From assembly GCF_003261585.1 (NCBI RefSeq), contig NZ_POVU01000006.1, positions 152,424 through 216,423 on the forward strand: DNA of 64,000 bases, read 5' to 3'. The translations under genes were made by a program, and so were the position numbers. This document shows, piece after piece, positions 17,285-28,477 of this stretch. The DNA is from Acinetobacter sp. MB5 (GTDB lineage Bacteria > Pseudomonadota > Gammaproteobacteria > Pseudomonadales > Moraxellaceae). The notes under the pieces are model-generated. The model did not search any database, was not told the origin of the DNA, and saw nothing but the letters and a program-made list of their open reading frames with translations. Each line of letters begins with the position of its first letter. Positions within the stretch are counted from its first letter, which is position 1.

Positions 17285-18739
17285 TCAACTAAGAATGATA
17301 TCGTATTGCTCTTGCGTATAGAGGTTTTCCACCTGAAATTTGATTATTCGGTTAATAAAGTGCTCTAAATCGGCCACTGCTGGCGCTTCCGCTGTTAACA
17401 ATTTATCAATCACAGATGGATGTGCAACAACGGTAAATCCCGCTTGTGACTGATAGGCACGTGCATAACGTAAAATTTCACGGAAGATTTCATAACATAC
17501 GGTTTCTGCCGTTTTGACAAAACCACGCCCCTGACAGGTTGGACATGACTCACACAGCAAATGCTCTAATGATTCACGCGTCCGTTTACGCGTCATTTCC
17601 ACAAGCCCAAGCTCAGAGACTTGGGTAATCTTGGTTTTGGCATGATCACGCTCTAGCATGCGCTCGAACTGTTTCATGACTTCATCGCGATGCGTTGCTT
17701 CCTGCATGTCGATAAAGTCAATAATGATGATGCCACCCAAATTACGCAAACGGAGCTGACGTGCTATGACTTGAGTCGCTTCCATATTGGTTTTAAAGAC
17801 AGTGTCTTCTAAGCTACGACCACCGACATAAGAGCCTGTATTCACATCAATCGTGGTCATGGCTTCAGTCTGGTCGATCATCAAATAACCGCCAGATTTG
17901 AGCGCTACACGTGTTTGCAAGGCCTTTTGAATATCTTCTTCGACATTGTACAAGTCAAATAAAGGACGCTCACCTGGATAATGAATCAGGCGACTTTGCA
18001 TTTCAGGCATAAATTCCTGAATAAAGTCTTTGAGCTTGGCATGAATTTCACGTGAATCAATACAAATCTTACTGGTTGATTCAGAGGCCAGATCACGCAC
18101 AATCCGTTGATGTAATGGTAATTCTTCAAAAATCAGTGAAGGTACTGCAATTATTTTTTGCTTACGCTGAATATATTCCCAAAGCTTTGCCAGATAATTC
18201 ATATCTTGGGCAATCGAAGCTTCATCAATCCCTTCTGCTGCAGTACGTACAATCACACTACCTGGGAGCTGATGTTCTTTCTGGATTTTTTCGATTAAGG
18301 TACGCAAACGATCACGTTCTTCTTCAGACTCAATACGCTGAGAAACCCCGATATGGTTCCCAAATGGCATGAGTACCAAATAACGTGAAGGAATCGAGAG
18401 GTCGGTACTGAGACGAGCCCCTTTCGTGCCGAGCATGTCTTTCATCACCTGAACGGTGAGGATTTGCCCAGGTTGAAGTAGATCAAAAACATTGGGTGTT
18501 GGTTGATTTCGTGGCCAGACCATATCGTTGATATGTAAGAATGCTGTTCTCGACAATCCAATATCGACAAAAGCAGCTTGCATACCCGGAAGGACACGCA
18601 CGACTTTACCTTTATAAATATTTCCGACTAAACCACGTTTGACTGTACGTTCAACAAAGAGTTCGTTGACGGTTCCATTTTCAATTAATGCGACGCGGCA
18701 TTCCATCGGCGTGACATTAATCAGCAATTCATCTGACAT
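17285..18739 (-). CDS. rng: Ribonuclease G
   Basis: 484-residue endoribonuclease of the RNase E/G family, which matures the 5' end of 16S rRNA and takes part in mRNA decay. An N-terminal S1 domain (about 35-130, GNIYKGKVVRVLPGMQAAFVDIG) is followed by the catalytic core with the metal-binding Asp in TTIDVNTG and IIIDFIDM, and the zinc-link CESCPTCQGRG. The long C-terminal scaffold of RNase E is absent, which fixes the call as RNase G. It ends the mre-maf-rng gene run, 38 bases after maf. Confidence 0.93.
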   Translation of the reverse strand: MSDELLINVTPMECRVALIENGTVNELFVERTVKRGLVGNIYKGKVVRVLPGMQAAFVDIGLSRTAFLHINDMVWPRNQPTPNVFDLLQPGQILTVQVMKDMLGTKGARLSTDLSIPSRYLVLMPFGNHIGVSQRIESEEERDRLRTLIEKIQKEHQLPGSVIVRTAAEGIDEASIAQDMNYLAKLWEYIQRKQKIIAVPSLIFEELPLHQRIVRDLASESTSKICIDSREIHAKLKDFIQEFMPEMQSRLIHYPGERPLFDLYNVEEDIQKALQTRVALKSGGYLMIDQTEAMTTIDVNTGSYVGGRSLEDTVFKTNMEATQVIARQLRLRNLGGIIIIDFIDMQEATHRDEVMKQFERMLERDHAKTKITQVSELGLVEMTRKRTRESLEHLLCESCPTCQGRGFVKTAETVCYEIFREILRYARAYQSQAGFTVVAHPSVIDKLLTAEAPAVADLEHFINRIIKFQVENLYTQEQYDIILS

Positions 18740-18777
18740 AATAGACTCAAAACATTATAAGAATTTTTGTAAAGCGA

Positions 18778-19344
18778 TCAGTTTAATGCATCGACCGCTT
18801 GTAATAGCTGAATAGTCTCATGCAATGGCAGTCCAACCACATTGGTATAACTGCCGATAATGCGAGGAATATACTGCGCTGCCTGCCCTTGTATGGCATA
18901 GGCACCTGCTTTCCCCACTGGTTCCCCTGTTGCCCAATAATTTTCCATATCATTTGGCGTGAGCTGTTGAAACTCGACTTGTGTCTGGACAACCCGATCT
19001 ACTGACTGTTTGGCATTTGTAACACAAACCCCTGTCAAAACATCATGACAACGCCCTGACAGTTTTTGCCAAATAGCAAAAGCATGAGCTTTAGATTCGG
19101 GTTTTCCAATAATTTCACCATCGACCGATAAACTGGTATCTGCGGCAATCACTGTTGCGTCGGGAAATTTTTGTAAGACTGCCCACGCTTTCGCTTGAGC
19201 CAAACGCGCAACATACTGCACAGCATTTTCATCTGGCAGCACACTTTCATCAATTTCAGGACTAAACACCTCAAACGTCAAACCAAGCTGTAACAACAAC
19301 TCTTGGCGACGAGGTGAGCTCGAAGCTAAAATTAAATGCGCCAT
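18778..19344 (-). CDS. maf: Maf-family nucleotide pyrophosphatase (YhdE-like)
   Basis: 188 residues from ATG 19344 (MAHLILASSSPRRQELL). The N-terminal SSSPRR signature and the central ADTSL motif (VIAADTSLSVDGEIIGKP) define Maf/HAM1-like house-cleaning enzymes, which hydrolyse dTTP/UTP or modified nucleotides. A longer in-frame extension upstream only overlaps mreD and is not used. The start overlaps the mreD end by 13 bases, indicating translational coupling in the mreBCD-maf-rng operon. Confidence 0.9.
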   Translation of the reverse strand: MAHLILASSSPRRQELLLQLGLTFEVFSPEIDESVLPDENAVQYVARLAQAKAWAVLQKFPDATVIAADTSLSVDGEIIGKPESKAHAFAIWQKLSGRCHDVLTGVCVTNAKQSVDRVVQTQVEFQQLTPNDMENYWATGEPVGKAGAYAIQGQAAQYIPRIIGSYTNVVGLPLHETIQLLQAVDALN

Positions 19345-19823
19345 CTTTTCAAGAGATAATATAACACAGGCCAAGTAAAAACACTGCTGATTAATGGAGG
19401 CCAGCGGCGCATGATCGGATAGTTCACCCCAACCATGACCTGCGTGATCCATATAAAGACCACATAGGCAATAATCGCAAGAAATGCAATCACCCACAAA
19501 TTCAGGAAGGATAAAATTCGTCGCTCACGAATAAAATAACGAGCAGCAAAAGTAATCACGACATAAATCAGCGCGTTTTGTCCAAGTGGTGCATCGAGCA
19601 ATAGGTCAGTAAAAATACCCAAACCAAATGCAAACCAGACTCCACACCATGTTGGCTGACACAGCACCCAAAATAGCATGACCAGCAACATAATCTGTGG
19701 TCGCCATGCCGAAACATCATAAGCTAACGGATAAACCGTCAGCACCGATGCAAGCAATGTCGAAATCACAATCCAGATAAATGGATCTTTGGGTTTCTGC
19801 GGACGGTAATTAGCGACTAGCAT
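19332..19823 (-). CDS. mreD: Rod shape-determining protein MreD
   Basis: 163-residue integral inner-membrane protein with five or six hydrophobic segments (PFIWIVISTLLASVLTVYPL begins the first). Part of the MreBCD/RodA elongation machinery. Overlaps mreC by 14 bases at its start and maf by 13 at its end. Confidence 0.9.
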   Translation of the reverse strand: MLVANYRPQKPKDPFIWIVISTLLASVLTVYPLAYDVSAWRPQIMLLVMLFWVLCQPTWCGVWFAFGLGIFTDLLLDAPLGQNALIYVVITFAARYFIRERRILSFLNLWVIAFLAIIAYVVFIWITQVMVGVNYPIMRRWPPLISSVFTWPVLYYLLKRWRI

Positions 19824-20667
19824 AAGGCTGCTCCTTCGCTAACGAGTCCGAAAACAGTACCACCACATAATGCCCACCAGCCAGTTGTCCTGCTGGAGTT
19901 ACATTAATCTGTGCAAACTCACCCGAATTGTGGCGCTGAATTTTGGATACTGTTCCCACTAAATAACCTGCTGGGAAATGTTCACCCAAACCTGAAGTAT
20001 AAACGCGATCACCCACCATAAGATCTGCACTGGTTGGAACATATTGCATTTGCAAGATTCCAGAATCACCTGTCCCCGACACAATCGCACGCATTCCAGT
20101 CCGTTCAATACGAATCGACAGCGAGCTTTCTTTATCGGAAAGTAACAAGACACGGGCACTATGTGAGTAGACATCAATAATCTGCCCCATGATACCGTGA
20201 TCATCCAATACTGTTTGCCCCAAATACAAATGATCTGCTTTACCGCGGTTAATCATAATGATCTGACGTAATGGATCGGCATCGGTCCCAATGACTTCAG
20301 CAATTTCCATACGACCATCAATAATTAAAGGGGTATCAAGCAGACCACGCAAACGGGTATTTTCTGCAGAAAGTTCAGAGAGTTTTTGCAGGCGTACTTG
20401 TGCTTGTAACAACTCAGCACGCATTGCAGTATTTTCACGACGCAGTTGTTCTTCAGACTTGGTTTGTTGATTCAGCCACTCTCGCGACATGACTGGATAG
20501 CTTGCAATGGCATAAATGGGATTATATGCCGCGTACAAGACATCCCTTGCAGGTTGCACTACATGAGGCATGCGCCAATCAAAGAAAAGCACAAGTAAAC
20601 AGGTAATGACCGCAATAATAAATGAGCGAAAAGATGGCGGTTGTCTTGAAAAAATATTCGGTTGCAC
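19810..20667 (-). CDS. mreC: Rod shape-determining protein MreC
   Basis: 285 residues. One N-terminal membrane segment (FIIAVITCLLVLFF), a periplasmic coiled coil (about 65-110, with repeated Leu in LLQAQVRLQKLSELSAEN), then the two beta domains typical of MreC (IGTDADPLRQIIMINRG and DGIMGQIIDV regions). It links cytoplasmic MreB to the cell-wall synthases. It starts 14 bases after mreB. Confidence 0.93.
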   Translation of the reverse strand: MQPNIFSRQPPSFRSFIIAVITCLLVLFFDWRMPHVVQPARDVLYAAYNPIYAIASYPVMSREWLNQQTKSEEQLRRENTAMRAELLQAQVRLQKLSELSAENTRLRGLLDTPLIIDGRMEIAEVIGTDADPLRQIIMINRGKADHLYLGQTVLDDHGIMGQIIDVYSHSARVLLLSDKESSLSIRIERTGMRAIVSGTGDSGILQMQYVPTSADLMVGDRVYTSGLGEHFPAGYLVGTVSKIQRHNSGEFAQINVTPAGQLAGGHYVVVLFSDSLAKEQPYASR

Positions 20668-20681
20668 CGCCCTGTCCTATT

Positions 20682-21737
<1,056 letters not shown>

Positions 21738-21790
21738 TCAGTTTTTACAAATGTGGACGCAAGGTCGCAACTTTAACTAAATGTGATGAT

Positions 21791-21819
21791 TTGAACAAGT
21801 CAATCGCTTATCATATAGC
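21791..21819 (+). promoter_or_regulatory. Predicted gatC promoter
   Basis: TTGAAC (21791-21796), a 17-base spacer, then TATAGC (21814-21819), about 40 bases before the gatC start. Predicted from sequence only. Confidence 0.4.
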
Positions 21820-21859
21820 ACGATATTTTGAAATTTTTTGATACTGACAAGGTGATGTT

Positions 21860-22171
21860 ATGTCTACATCGGATGCTCAGCATTCAGATCTAAATGCTCA
21901 AACCGTATCGCAAATTGCCAATCTTGCACGTTTATCGTTCAATGATACGCAATCTGCGGAGTACGCTCAAAGTCTAAATAAAATTTTAGGCATGATGGAA
22001 ACCTTAAAAGGCATTGATACTACAGGGATTGAGCCATTAAAAAGTCCATTTGATCATCCACAACCTTTACGCCCTGACGTGGTCACTGAAACCAACCACC
22101 GTGAAGAATATCAAGCTGTTGCACCTGCAACCCAAGATGGCTTGTATTTAGTTCCTCGTGTGATCGAATAA
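21860..22171 (+). CDS. gatC: Aspartyl/glutamyl-tRNA amidotransferase subunit C
   Basis: 103 residues. GatC wraps around GatA and GatB and is needed to fold the GatCAB complex, which converts Glu-tRNA(Gln) and Asp-tRNA(Asn) to the amides. The family core QIANLARLSFNDTQSAEYAQ and the Pro-rich end (FDHPQPLRPDVVTE) are clear. The first 13 residues are a little longer than many homologues. First of three genes; gatA follows after 89 bases. Confidence 0.93.
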   Translation: MSTSDAQHSDLNAQTVSQIANLARLSFNDTQSAEYAQSLNKILGMMETLKGIDTTGIEPLKSPFDHPQPLRPDVVTETNHREEYQAVAPATQDGLYLVPRVIE

Positions 22172-22260
22172 TCTTTGTTTCATTTTGTAAATTTTGGCAG
22201 TTTTGTGGCGCTTTTCACAAAAACCAGCTCGGCTGCCATTTCTAGACTAGATTTTAAATT

Positions 22261-23739
22261 ATGACTGATTTACATCGCCTCTCTATTCGCGAATTGTCAG
22301 AAGGTTTGCAAAGCAGCAAATTTTCTTCTCGCGAACTGACACAACATTATTTAAAGCGTATTGAAAAAATTGATGCTCAGGTTAAAAGTTATGTCACGGT
22401 AACCCCTGAGCTGGCACTTGCCCAAGCCGATGCTGCCGATGCTGCAATCCAAGCAGGCAATGCTTCTGTCCTTGCAGGGATTCCACTGGCACATAAAGAC
22501 ATTTTCTGTACCCAAGGTGTTCGCACTTCTGCAGGTTCAAAAATGCTCGACAACTTCATTTCACCTTACGATGCCACTGTAGTGAGCAAAGCCAAAGCCG
22601 CAGGTCTCGTGACTTTGGGTAAAGTGAACATGGACGAGTTTGCCATGGGTTCAACCTCTGAAAGCTCGTACTATGGCGCAACCAAAAACCCGTGGAACTT
22701 GGACTATGTTCCAGGCGGTTCTTCAGGGGGTTCTGCTGCTGTGGTTGCGGCTGACCTTGCCCCGTTTGCCACAGGCACAGATACAGGCGGCTCAATTCGC
22801 CAACCTGCGTCATTTTGTGGTTTGACAGGTTTAAAACCAACTTATGGTCGTGTGTCTCGTTTCGGGATTATCGCGTTTGCTTCATCTTTAGACCAAGCAG
22901 GCCCAATGGCACGTTCGGCTGAAGACTGTGCTTACCTGATGAATGTGATTGCAGGTCACGATGCCAAAGACTCAACTTCTGTAGAAAAAGACGTTGATGA
23001 CTATGTCGCGAACCTCAATGCAACGTCTGTGAAAGGTTTACGCATTGGTATTCCGAAACAGTACTTCAATGTTGCAGGTTTAGCGGCTGACGTAAAAGCA
23101 CGTGTTGAAGCGTCGTTAAAGAAACTTGAAGACATGGGCGCTATTTTGGTCGAAGTTGACCTGAATATGGTTGAAGCTTATGTGCCGACTTATTACCTAA
23201 TCGCACCTGCTGAAGCGTCTTCAAACTTGTCACGTTATGACGGCGTGCGCTATGGCTACCGCTGTGAAAACCCTGTGGACTTGATGGACTTGTACAAGCG
23301 TTCTCGTTCTGAAGGTTTTGGCGAAGAAGTCAAACGTCGTATCCTGATCGGAACCTACGCACTATCTGCGGGTTATTACGATGCGTACTATGTCAAAGCA
23401 CAAAAAGTTCGTCGTTTAATTCAGCAAGATTTCTTAAAAGCCTTTGAACAGGTTGATGTGATTGCTGCACCTTCTGCACCAACCACAGCCTATAAGATCG
23501 GTGCGAACCTTAGCCCAACCGAAATGTATTTGGGTGACGTGTACACGCTTGCAGTGAACTTGGCGGGTCTGCCTGCGATTAACGCACCTGTAGGTTTAGA
23601 TGATCACAACTTACCTGTCGGCTTACAGTTAATTGGTAATTACTGGTCTGAATCTCAATTGTTGTCGATTGTGCATCAATACCAACAAAACACTGACTTC
23701 CACACCCAACGTGCGGCAATTGCTGAGGAGAATGCATAA
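22261..23739 (+). CDS. gatA: Aspartyl/glutamyl-tRNA amidotransferase subunit A
   Basis: 492-residue amidase subunit that releases ammonia from glutamine for the transamidation. The amidase-signature triad is visible: Lys79 (LAHKD), cis-Ser154 (GGSSGG) and the nucleophile Ser178 (DTGGSIRQP). It overlaps gatB by one base (TAATG), so the two are coupled. Confidence 0.96.
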   Translation: MTDLHRLSIRELSEGLQSSKFSSRELTQHYLKRIEKIDAQVKSYVTVTPELALAQADAADAAIQAGNASVLAGIPLAHKDIFCTQGVRTSAGSKMLDNFISPYDATVVSKAKAAGLVTLGKVNMDEFAMGSTSESSYYGATKNPWNLDYVPGGSSGGSAAVVAADLAPFATGTDTGGSIRQPASFCGLTGLKPTYGRVSRFGIIAFASSLDQAGPMARSAEDCAYLMNVIAGHDAKDSTSVEKDVDDYVANLNATSVKGLRIGIPKQYFNVAGLAADVKARVEASLKKLEDMGAILVEVDLNMVEAYVPTYYLIAPAEASSNLSRYDGVRYGYRCENPVDLMDLYKRSRSEGFGEEVKRRILIGTYALSAGYYDAYYVKAQKVRRLIQQDFLKAFEQVDVIAAPSAPTTAYKIGANLSPTEMYLGDVYTLAVNLAGLPAINAPVGLDDHNLPVGLQLIGNYWSESQLLSIVHQYQQNTDFHTQRAAIAEENA

Positions 23740-25214
23740 TGGCACAAGCTCAAAAAAAGCCTAAATCAAACCTGATTGATGGTTGGGAAGTGGTGATCGG
23801 GATTGAGATTCACACTCAGCTTGCAACTAAATCTAAAATCTTCTCAGGTTCATCGACTGAATTTGGTCAAGACCCAAATACTCAAGCGAGTTTGGTTGAC
23901 TTGGCAATGCCAGGGGTTTTGCCTGTATTGAATAAAGAAGTGGTTGATCTTGCGATTCGCTTTGGTTTGGGGATTGATGCTTACATCGACCAAGCCTCTG
24001 TGTTTGCCCGTAAAAACTATTTCTACCCTGACTCACCAAAAGGCTACCAAATTAGCCAAATGGACAACCCGATTGTGGGCTTGGGTCATATTGACATTCA
24101 ACTTGAAGATGGCACTGTAAAACGCATTGGCGTAACCCGTGCTCACCTTGAAGAAGATGCGGGTAAATCTGTTCATGATCAGTTTGAAGGTATGTCAGGC
24201 ATCGACTTGAACCGTGCAGGTACACCTTTACTTGAAATCGTGTCTGAACCAGACATGCGTTCGGTTGAAGAAGCGGTTGCCTACATTAAAGCGATTCACA
24301 CACTGGTGCGTTGGCTCGGTATTTCTGACGGTAACATGGCAGAAGGTTCGTTCCGTGCCGACTGTAACGTGTCTTTACGCCGCCCAGGTCAGCCGTTTGG
24401 TACACGTTGTGAATTGAAAAACCTCAACTCATTCCGTTTCATTGAGCAAGCGATCAATGTTGAAATTGAACGTCAAATGGAAATTCTGGAATGGGATGGC
24501 ACGGTAGATCAAGAAACACGTTTGTTCGACCCTGTGAAAATGGAAACGCGTTCAATGCGTTCTAAAGAAGAAGCGAACGATTACCGCTACTTCCCTGACC
24601 CTGACTTGTTGCCTGTGATTATTGCCGATGCGCAAATCGAAGCAGCTCGCGCAGCATTGCCTGAGTTACCTGCGGCACGTCGTGCACGTTTCGTGGCTGA
24701 CTTTGGTGTGACTGAGTACGATGCACATGTATTGACGCTGAATCGTGAAATGTCTGACTTTTTTGAAGCAGTCGTTGCAGCGGCAGGCGGTGCGGCTCAA
24801 GGTAAAGTCTCTGCAAACTGGGTGATGGGTGAATTCTCAGGTGCTTTAAACAAAGCAGGCTTGGATTTGGCTGACTCTCCTGTATCTGCTGAGCAACTTG
24901 GTGGCATGATTGCTCGTATTGTCGATAACACCATTAACGGTAAAATCGCGAAGCAAGTGTTTGGCTTTATGTGGGAAGAAGGCAAAACTGCCGATGCCAT
25001 TATTGCTGAAAAAGGCTTGAAGCAAGAAACCGATACAGGCGCGATTGAAGCGATTATTAAAGACGTGCTTGCAGCCAATGAAAAAATGGTTGAGGAATAT
25101 AAGTCTGGTAAAGAGAAAGCCTTTAACGGTCTTGTCGGTCAAGTGATGAAAGCTGCAAAAGGTAAAGCCAACCCAGCTCAAGTCAATGAATTGATGAAGA
25201 AATTGATTGGTTAA
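23739..25214 (+). CDS. gatB: Aspartyl/glutamyl-tRNA amidotransferase subunit B
   Basis: 491-residue kinase/tRNA-binding subunit that activates the misacylated Glu or Asp with ATP. The N-terminal GIEIHTQL, the metal-binding cradle ([17 protein letters not shown] region, here [13 protein letters not shown]) and the C-terminal YqeY-like helical domain are all present. Ends at a strong terminator. Confidence 0.96.
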   Translation: MAQAQKKPKSNLIDGWEVVIGIEIHTQLATKSKIFSGSSTEFGQDPNTQASLVDLAMPGVLPVLNKEVVDLAIRFGLGIDAYIDQASVFARKNYFYPDSPKGYQISQMDNPIVGLGHIDIQLEDGTVKRIGVTRAHLEEDAGKSVHDQFEGMSGIDLNRAGTPLLEIVSEPDMRSVEEAVAYIKAIHTLVRWLGISDGNMAEGSFRADCNVSLRRPGQPFGTRCELKNLNSFRFIEQAINVEIERQMEILEWDGTVDQETRLFDPVKMETRSMRSKEEANDYRYFPDPDLLPVIIADAQIEAARAALPELPAARRARFVADFGVTEYDAHVLTLNREMSDFFEAVVAAAGGAAQGKVSANWVMGEFSGALNKAGLDLADSPVSAEQLGGMIARIVDNTINGKIAKQVFGFMWEEGKTADAIIAEKGLKQETDTGAIEAIIKDVLAANEKMVEEYKSGKEKAFNGLVGQVMKAAKGKANPAQVNELMKKLIG

Positions 25215-25234
25215 TCTTATCAAACTTTAAAAGA

Positions 25235-25256
25235 AAACCCGCTTTAGAGCGGGTTT
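25235..25256. terminator. Terminator between gatB and the M48-like gene
   Basis: 9-bp stem AAACCCGCT / AGCGGGTTT, TTAG loop, followed by C and TTTTTT on the plus strand. The right arm runs into the end of the convergent M48-like gene. Confidence 0.9.
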
Positions 25257-26476
25257 CTTTTTTCAAAAAAATCATGCATTCTACTTTTAATAAATAATAA
25301 TGGAGTAGCATCTCCTAAGTATTCTTTCTCAATCAAATCACATAACTCAAATATATATTTCTTTATGTAAATATAATATTCATACGCACTCAGTTCACCC
25401 TGTTCAGCACTAAGATTTAAAAATGAAGTTAGTCCGTCATTATCATCTGTCAAATATCTCCATTTCCAATACAATCCTACCAACAAATTAGATTTTGTAC
25501 CAAGATAAGCACAGGTTTTAAGAAAAATATCTCTATCATAGTTTTTGAAAGCTATCTCTTCGAGTACATAATAAGTGAAATATTCGAAAAATTTCATTCT
25601 TATAACAGGGTGTGGATGTGTACTTTCAAAAATATTTAATTGCTCACTGTAAGTGCCATCGTAATAGAATTGATTAAAAATACAGGTTTGTCCACATAAA
25701 AGCATATATACATTAGCGAAAGTAAGTTGTTTCTTATGAAGCATATATTTCAAGGTTATCATCATCCCTTTTATATCAGCTAACAACTCCATTGATTGTC
25801 TAAAAGGAATTAAATTCTGACTATTATCGAAATCTGAAGAAGTACTAATTTCTGAGTAATATTGACCTGACTTATACCCCATATCTTTCAATATTTTCAT
25901 ATGTTTTTGGAGCAGATGAGAAACCTCATGCGATAGAACTGATATCAATGCCCATTGCCAAAACATTGTTTTACTTGCTTGAACATTTGCATCCATCAAA
26001 TCATGCTTTTGACTATCGTTTAAGGCTTGCACAGCTATAGCGGCAAAATCATCAAGTTTATCTAAGTCAAATTTAGGTAAATCATTAAATAGAAAATCAC
26101 TATCTTTATATAAATAAAAATTATTTAAATCATCTATATTTTTCGGTGAATCTTGATAAAATTTTTTTGAGTAAGCCGTAAATGTAACTGCCCATCTATA
26201 AAGCTCAATTAACATATTTTGTGTAATTAATATTTGAGCAACTTTATATTCATCACCTACAAAACCTGCATATGCATTAATAGATGCTCTATTAACTACT
26301 TTGATATGAATTTTTAAACCTATATCTTTTAGTAAATCCGTTTTTAAAAAATTATCAAACTTTAAAATCATTAGTGATGATAAATCACATATATTTTTTT
26401 CATCAATAAACATGTTACGTTCATCAAACATTCTTTCTTGCTTTATATAACTTTTTTCTTCTTTAGTGGACACCAA
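25244..26476 (-). CDS. Putative zinc metalloprotease with M48-like motifs
   Basis: 410 residues, not recognised as a named protein. The zinc motif HEVSHLLQKH starts at residue 183, and a likely third ligand region (MELLADIKG, Glu230) and a downstream STHPHPVIRM (like the THP-x-x-xRI of M48 peptidases) follow at the expected order and distance. No signal peptide and no clear membrane span, so it is probably cytoplasmic. The DNA is visibly more AT-rich than gatB beside it and rich in Lys, Ile, Asn and Asp codons, a sign of transfer. Length and N-terminal half (1-170) have no recognisable domain. Start at 26476; further ATGs at codons 16 and 22 are possible. Confidence 0.65.
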   Translation of the reverse strand: MVSTKEEKSYIKQERMFDERNMFIDEKNICDLSSLMILKFDNFLKTDLLKDIGLKIHIKVVNRASINAYAGFVGDEYKVAQILITQNMLIELYRWAVTFTAYSKKFYQDSPKNIDDLNNFYLYKDSDFLFNDLPKFDLDKLDDFAAIAVQALNDSQKHDLMDANVQASKTMFWQWALISVLSHEVSHLLQKHMKILKDMGYKSGQYYSEISTSSDFDNSQNLIPFRQSMELLADIKGMMITLKYMLHKKQLTFANVYMLLCGQTCIFNQFYYDGTYSEQLNIFESTHPHPVIRMKFFEYFTYYVLEEIAFKNYDRDIFLKTCAYLGTKSNLLVGLYWKWRYLTDDNDGLTSFLNLSAEQGELSAYEYYIYIKKYIFELCDLIEKEYLGDATPLLFIKSRMHDFFEKRNPL

Positions 26477-26657
26477 TATACCCTCTTAAAAATCCCCAAT
26501 AAAACAAGAAAATTATATTGCAAACTTATTTAATTAATATGTAATTTTTTCATATAAAATCAACAAAAAAACCTCTCATCAAAAAACTACCCTCCATCAC
26601 AAACTCAAAGACTTAAGACGTATCCAACTTTCAAAGTCCTTCTTTATGTGTGATTTC

Positions 26658-26808
26658 TGAATCCCTCTCCTTGCGAAGCTTCGCTTTTCAGCTTTAAAAA
26701 GGGGACTTTGTCATATGATTAATTTGATACGCGTGATCCCCTCTCCTGAGCAAGTTTTAAAGTACTGCTTTAAAACCAAGCGCAAGTGAGGGCTAGGGAG
26801 AGGATTTA
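26658..26808. repeat. REP/MITE-like hairpin repeat, two related units
   Basis: The second unit (about 26734-26808) runs from GATCCCCTCTCCT to AGGGAGAGGATT, near-inverted ends, and holds an inner perfect inverted repeat TTTTAAAG / CTTTAAAA. A first, shorter unit (about 26658-26708) has the same AATCCCTCTCCTTGCG start and a GAAGCTTC palindrome, and ends in AAAAAGGGGAC. Noncoding. Copy number in the genome cannot be seen from here. Confidence 0.55.
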
Positions 26809-26811
26809 AAC

Positions 26812-27318
26812 CTACTTCCCTCTGATCACACCCAACTGATTCCAAACCTCAGGCGTCAAAAACGTCACCACCAACTTATTCATATCCACATAGCGCAACA
26901 ATCCATTAAGCTGATGCTTCACTTCAGGCGTTTTCAAAATTTCCTCACCCGTAATCTGTCCCAACTGCTGAAAACTTTCCCCAACTGCCTGTACGCCATC
27001 CGCCTGAATCACTGCTTTGGTCTGTGTCGAACATTGATCCACCAAAATACGCTGCAACACCTGCGCCACGCTTTGATCTAACGCATTTTTCTGTTCTTCG
27101 GTCACATGACTAAACTGCTTTAACTCAGGATGATTCGACAGTGCCACAAATGTCCACTGCAACACGGTAGTTTTATCACTTGCCGTGGTAGCCTTCACCA
27201 AACATTCACTGAGTCGGTCAACGGTTGGGCTTGCTTGAGTCACTTGAGTTGTGCCCAAAACTGCGGCTGCGAGCAAAATGGCTCGACCTAAAAAGGAAGC
27301 TTTACGTGGTGCAGACAT
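26812..27318 (-). CDS. Exported protein of unknown function
   Basis: 168 residues with a signal peptide (1-29, ending TQVTQA) and a mostly helical mature part. Two Cys (SECLVKA and DQCSTQ) could form a disulfide. Ends in WNQLGVIRGK. Not recognised as a known family. The stop codon abuts the hairpin repeat. Probably periplasmic; function unknown. Confidence 0.7.
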   Translation of the reverse strand: MSAPRKASFLGRAILLAAAVLGTTQVTQASPTVDRLSECLVKATTASDKTTVLQWTFVALSNHPELKQFSHVTEEQKNALDQSVAQVLQRILVDQCSTQTKAVIQADGVQAVGESFQQLGQITGEEILKTPEVKHQLNGLLRYVDMNKLVVTFLTPEVWNQLGVIRGK

Positions 27319-27425
27319 AAGCTGAGTTCCATAAATGAAATAATTGGCTTGGTTGTATCATACGACGATCTGCTCGGTTGTTCTAACTGTGTAAATGCTG
27401 TGCTCATCTACTGTGTTCAAAGCAT

Positions 27426-28193
27426 TTATTCAAGCCCTGCAAAGTTCCACGTTTCAGGAATTTTTGGCTGAATCGGCGGATGATTTAAATCAATGTTCAG
27501 AATTCGACTACCTTTATAGGATTTTTCGTCCGAATCGGAAGCAGGAGAAACATGCAAACCATAGGCATATCGGAACTGCCATAACATCGGCTTGAGAACT
27601 TGAATGTCGACACTCAGCCCATCTTCATCGTGACAGTCACCTTTTGAACGCTCATAGTCTTCTTCAGAGAAACAAGCACGAATCATACGACCAAAACTAA
27701 AAGGATAGTTCTGCATCAATGGCTTTGTCTGACCATTGGCGAGAAGTTCATAAAAATCTGCCCGTTCGATGTTTGCGCCACCCCCTGAATACATTTCAGA
27801 ATAGGTTTTTATACCTGCAATTGCATAACGCTTTTGATCGAGTGGAAAGAGTTTAGGGTAAACATACTGGCTGCTTCGTTGATCATCATCTTGAGTTGGG
27901 GTCAGTACATGCCATTGCTGCGTCAATTTTAAGCCCTGTGATGATGATTGAAATGTAGCAACATCGCCCTCGGACAAGATCCAGATAGATTGATCAGGGA
28001 GTTTTAGACTTCTGATCAGTTTAGGCTGATGACATAAAGTTGCGGCTTGCTGGCAAATGGATTGCTGCTAAGAGGGGCTTAGTTGAGCTTTTTTAAACTC
28101 AGCAATTTTGAGTGGTTCAGCAACAGTCAGCATACTCACTACACTGGTCAAAACGGCAAGGAGGACTTTTGAATCGAGATTTTTATTGTTCAT
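27426..28193 (-). pseudogene. Exported protein gene interrupted by an in-frame amber codon
   Basis: From ATG 28193 the frame reads MNNKNLDSKVLLAVLTSVVS, a signal-peptide-like start, and stops at TAG (28068-28070), codon 42. The same frame then stays open for 213 codons to 27426 (QQSICQQAATLCHQ... to ...ETWNFAGLE). An undamaged gene would encode about 255 residues with Cys pairs. A TTG-started ORF (27977) covers only the C-terminal part and has no ribosome binding site of note. Family not recognised. A sequencing error or stop-codon suppression could also explain the TAG. Confidence 0.65.
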
Positions 28194-28441
28194 ATTCAAG
28201 CATATTCCAGATTTATTTTTAAAACACAAGGCTAAAGGCATTTTAGGGCAGAAATATCTTGATGTATTAGATCAACTTTAATCAGAAGGTAAATAGATCT
28301 TCGATTAACGTTTTGGTGTTATTCCCATATCCATATTTATTGCTACCATTGAGGATTCATGCAGCTTGATTTAGATATTTTATTTATATTTGCCTATTTT
28401 TTAAAAAATTATTTGCTCATTTTAAAAATTTAGCAAAAAAA

Positions 28442-28467
28442 AAGACCATCTTATAGATGGTCTTTTT
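28442..28467 (-). terminator. Terminator after the autotransporter gene
   Basis: 10-bp perfect stem AAGACCATCT / AGATGGTCTT with a 3-nt loop and A/T runs on both sides; on the minus strand a long T-run follows. Confidence 0.88.
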
Positions 28468-28477
28468 AAAGTTTTAA

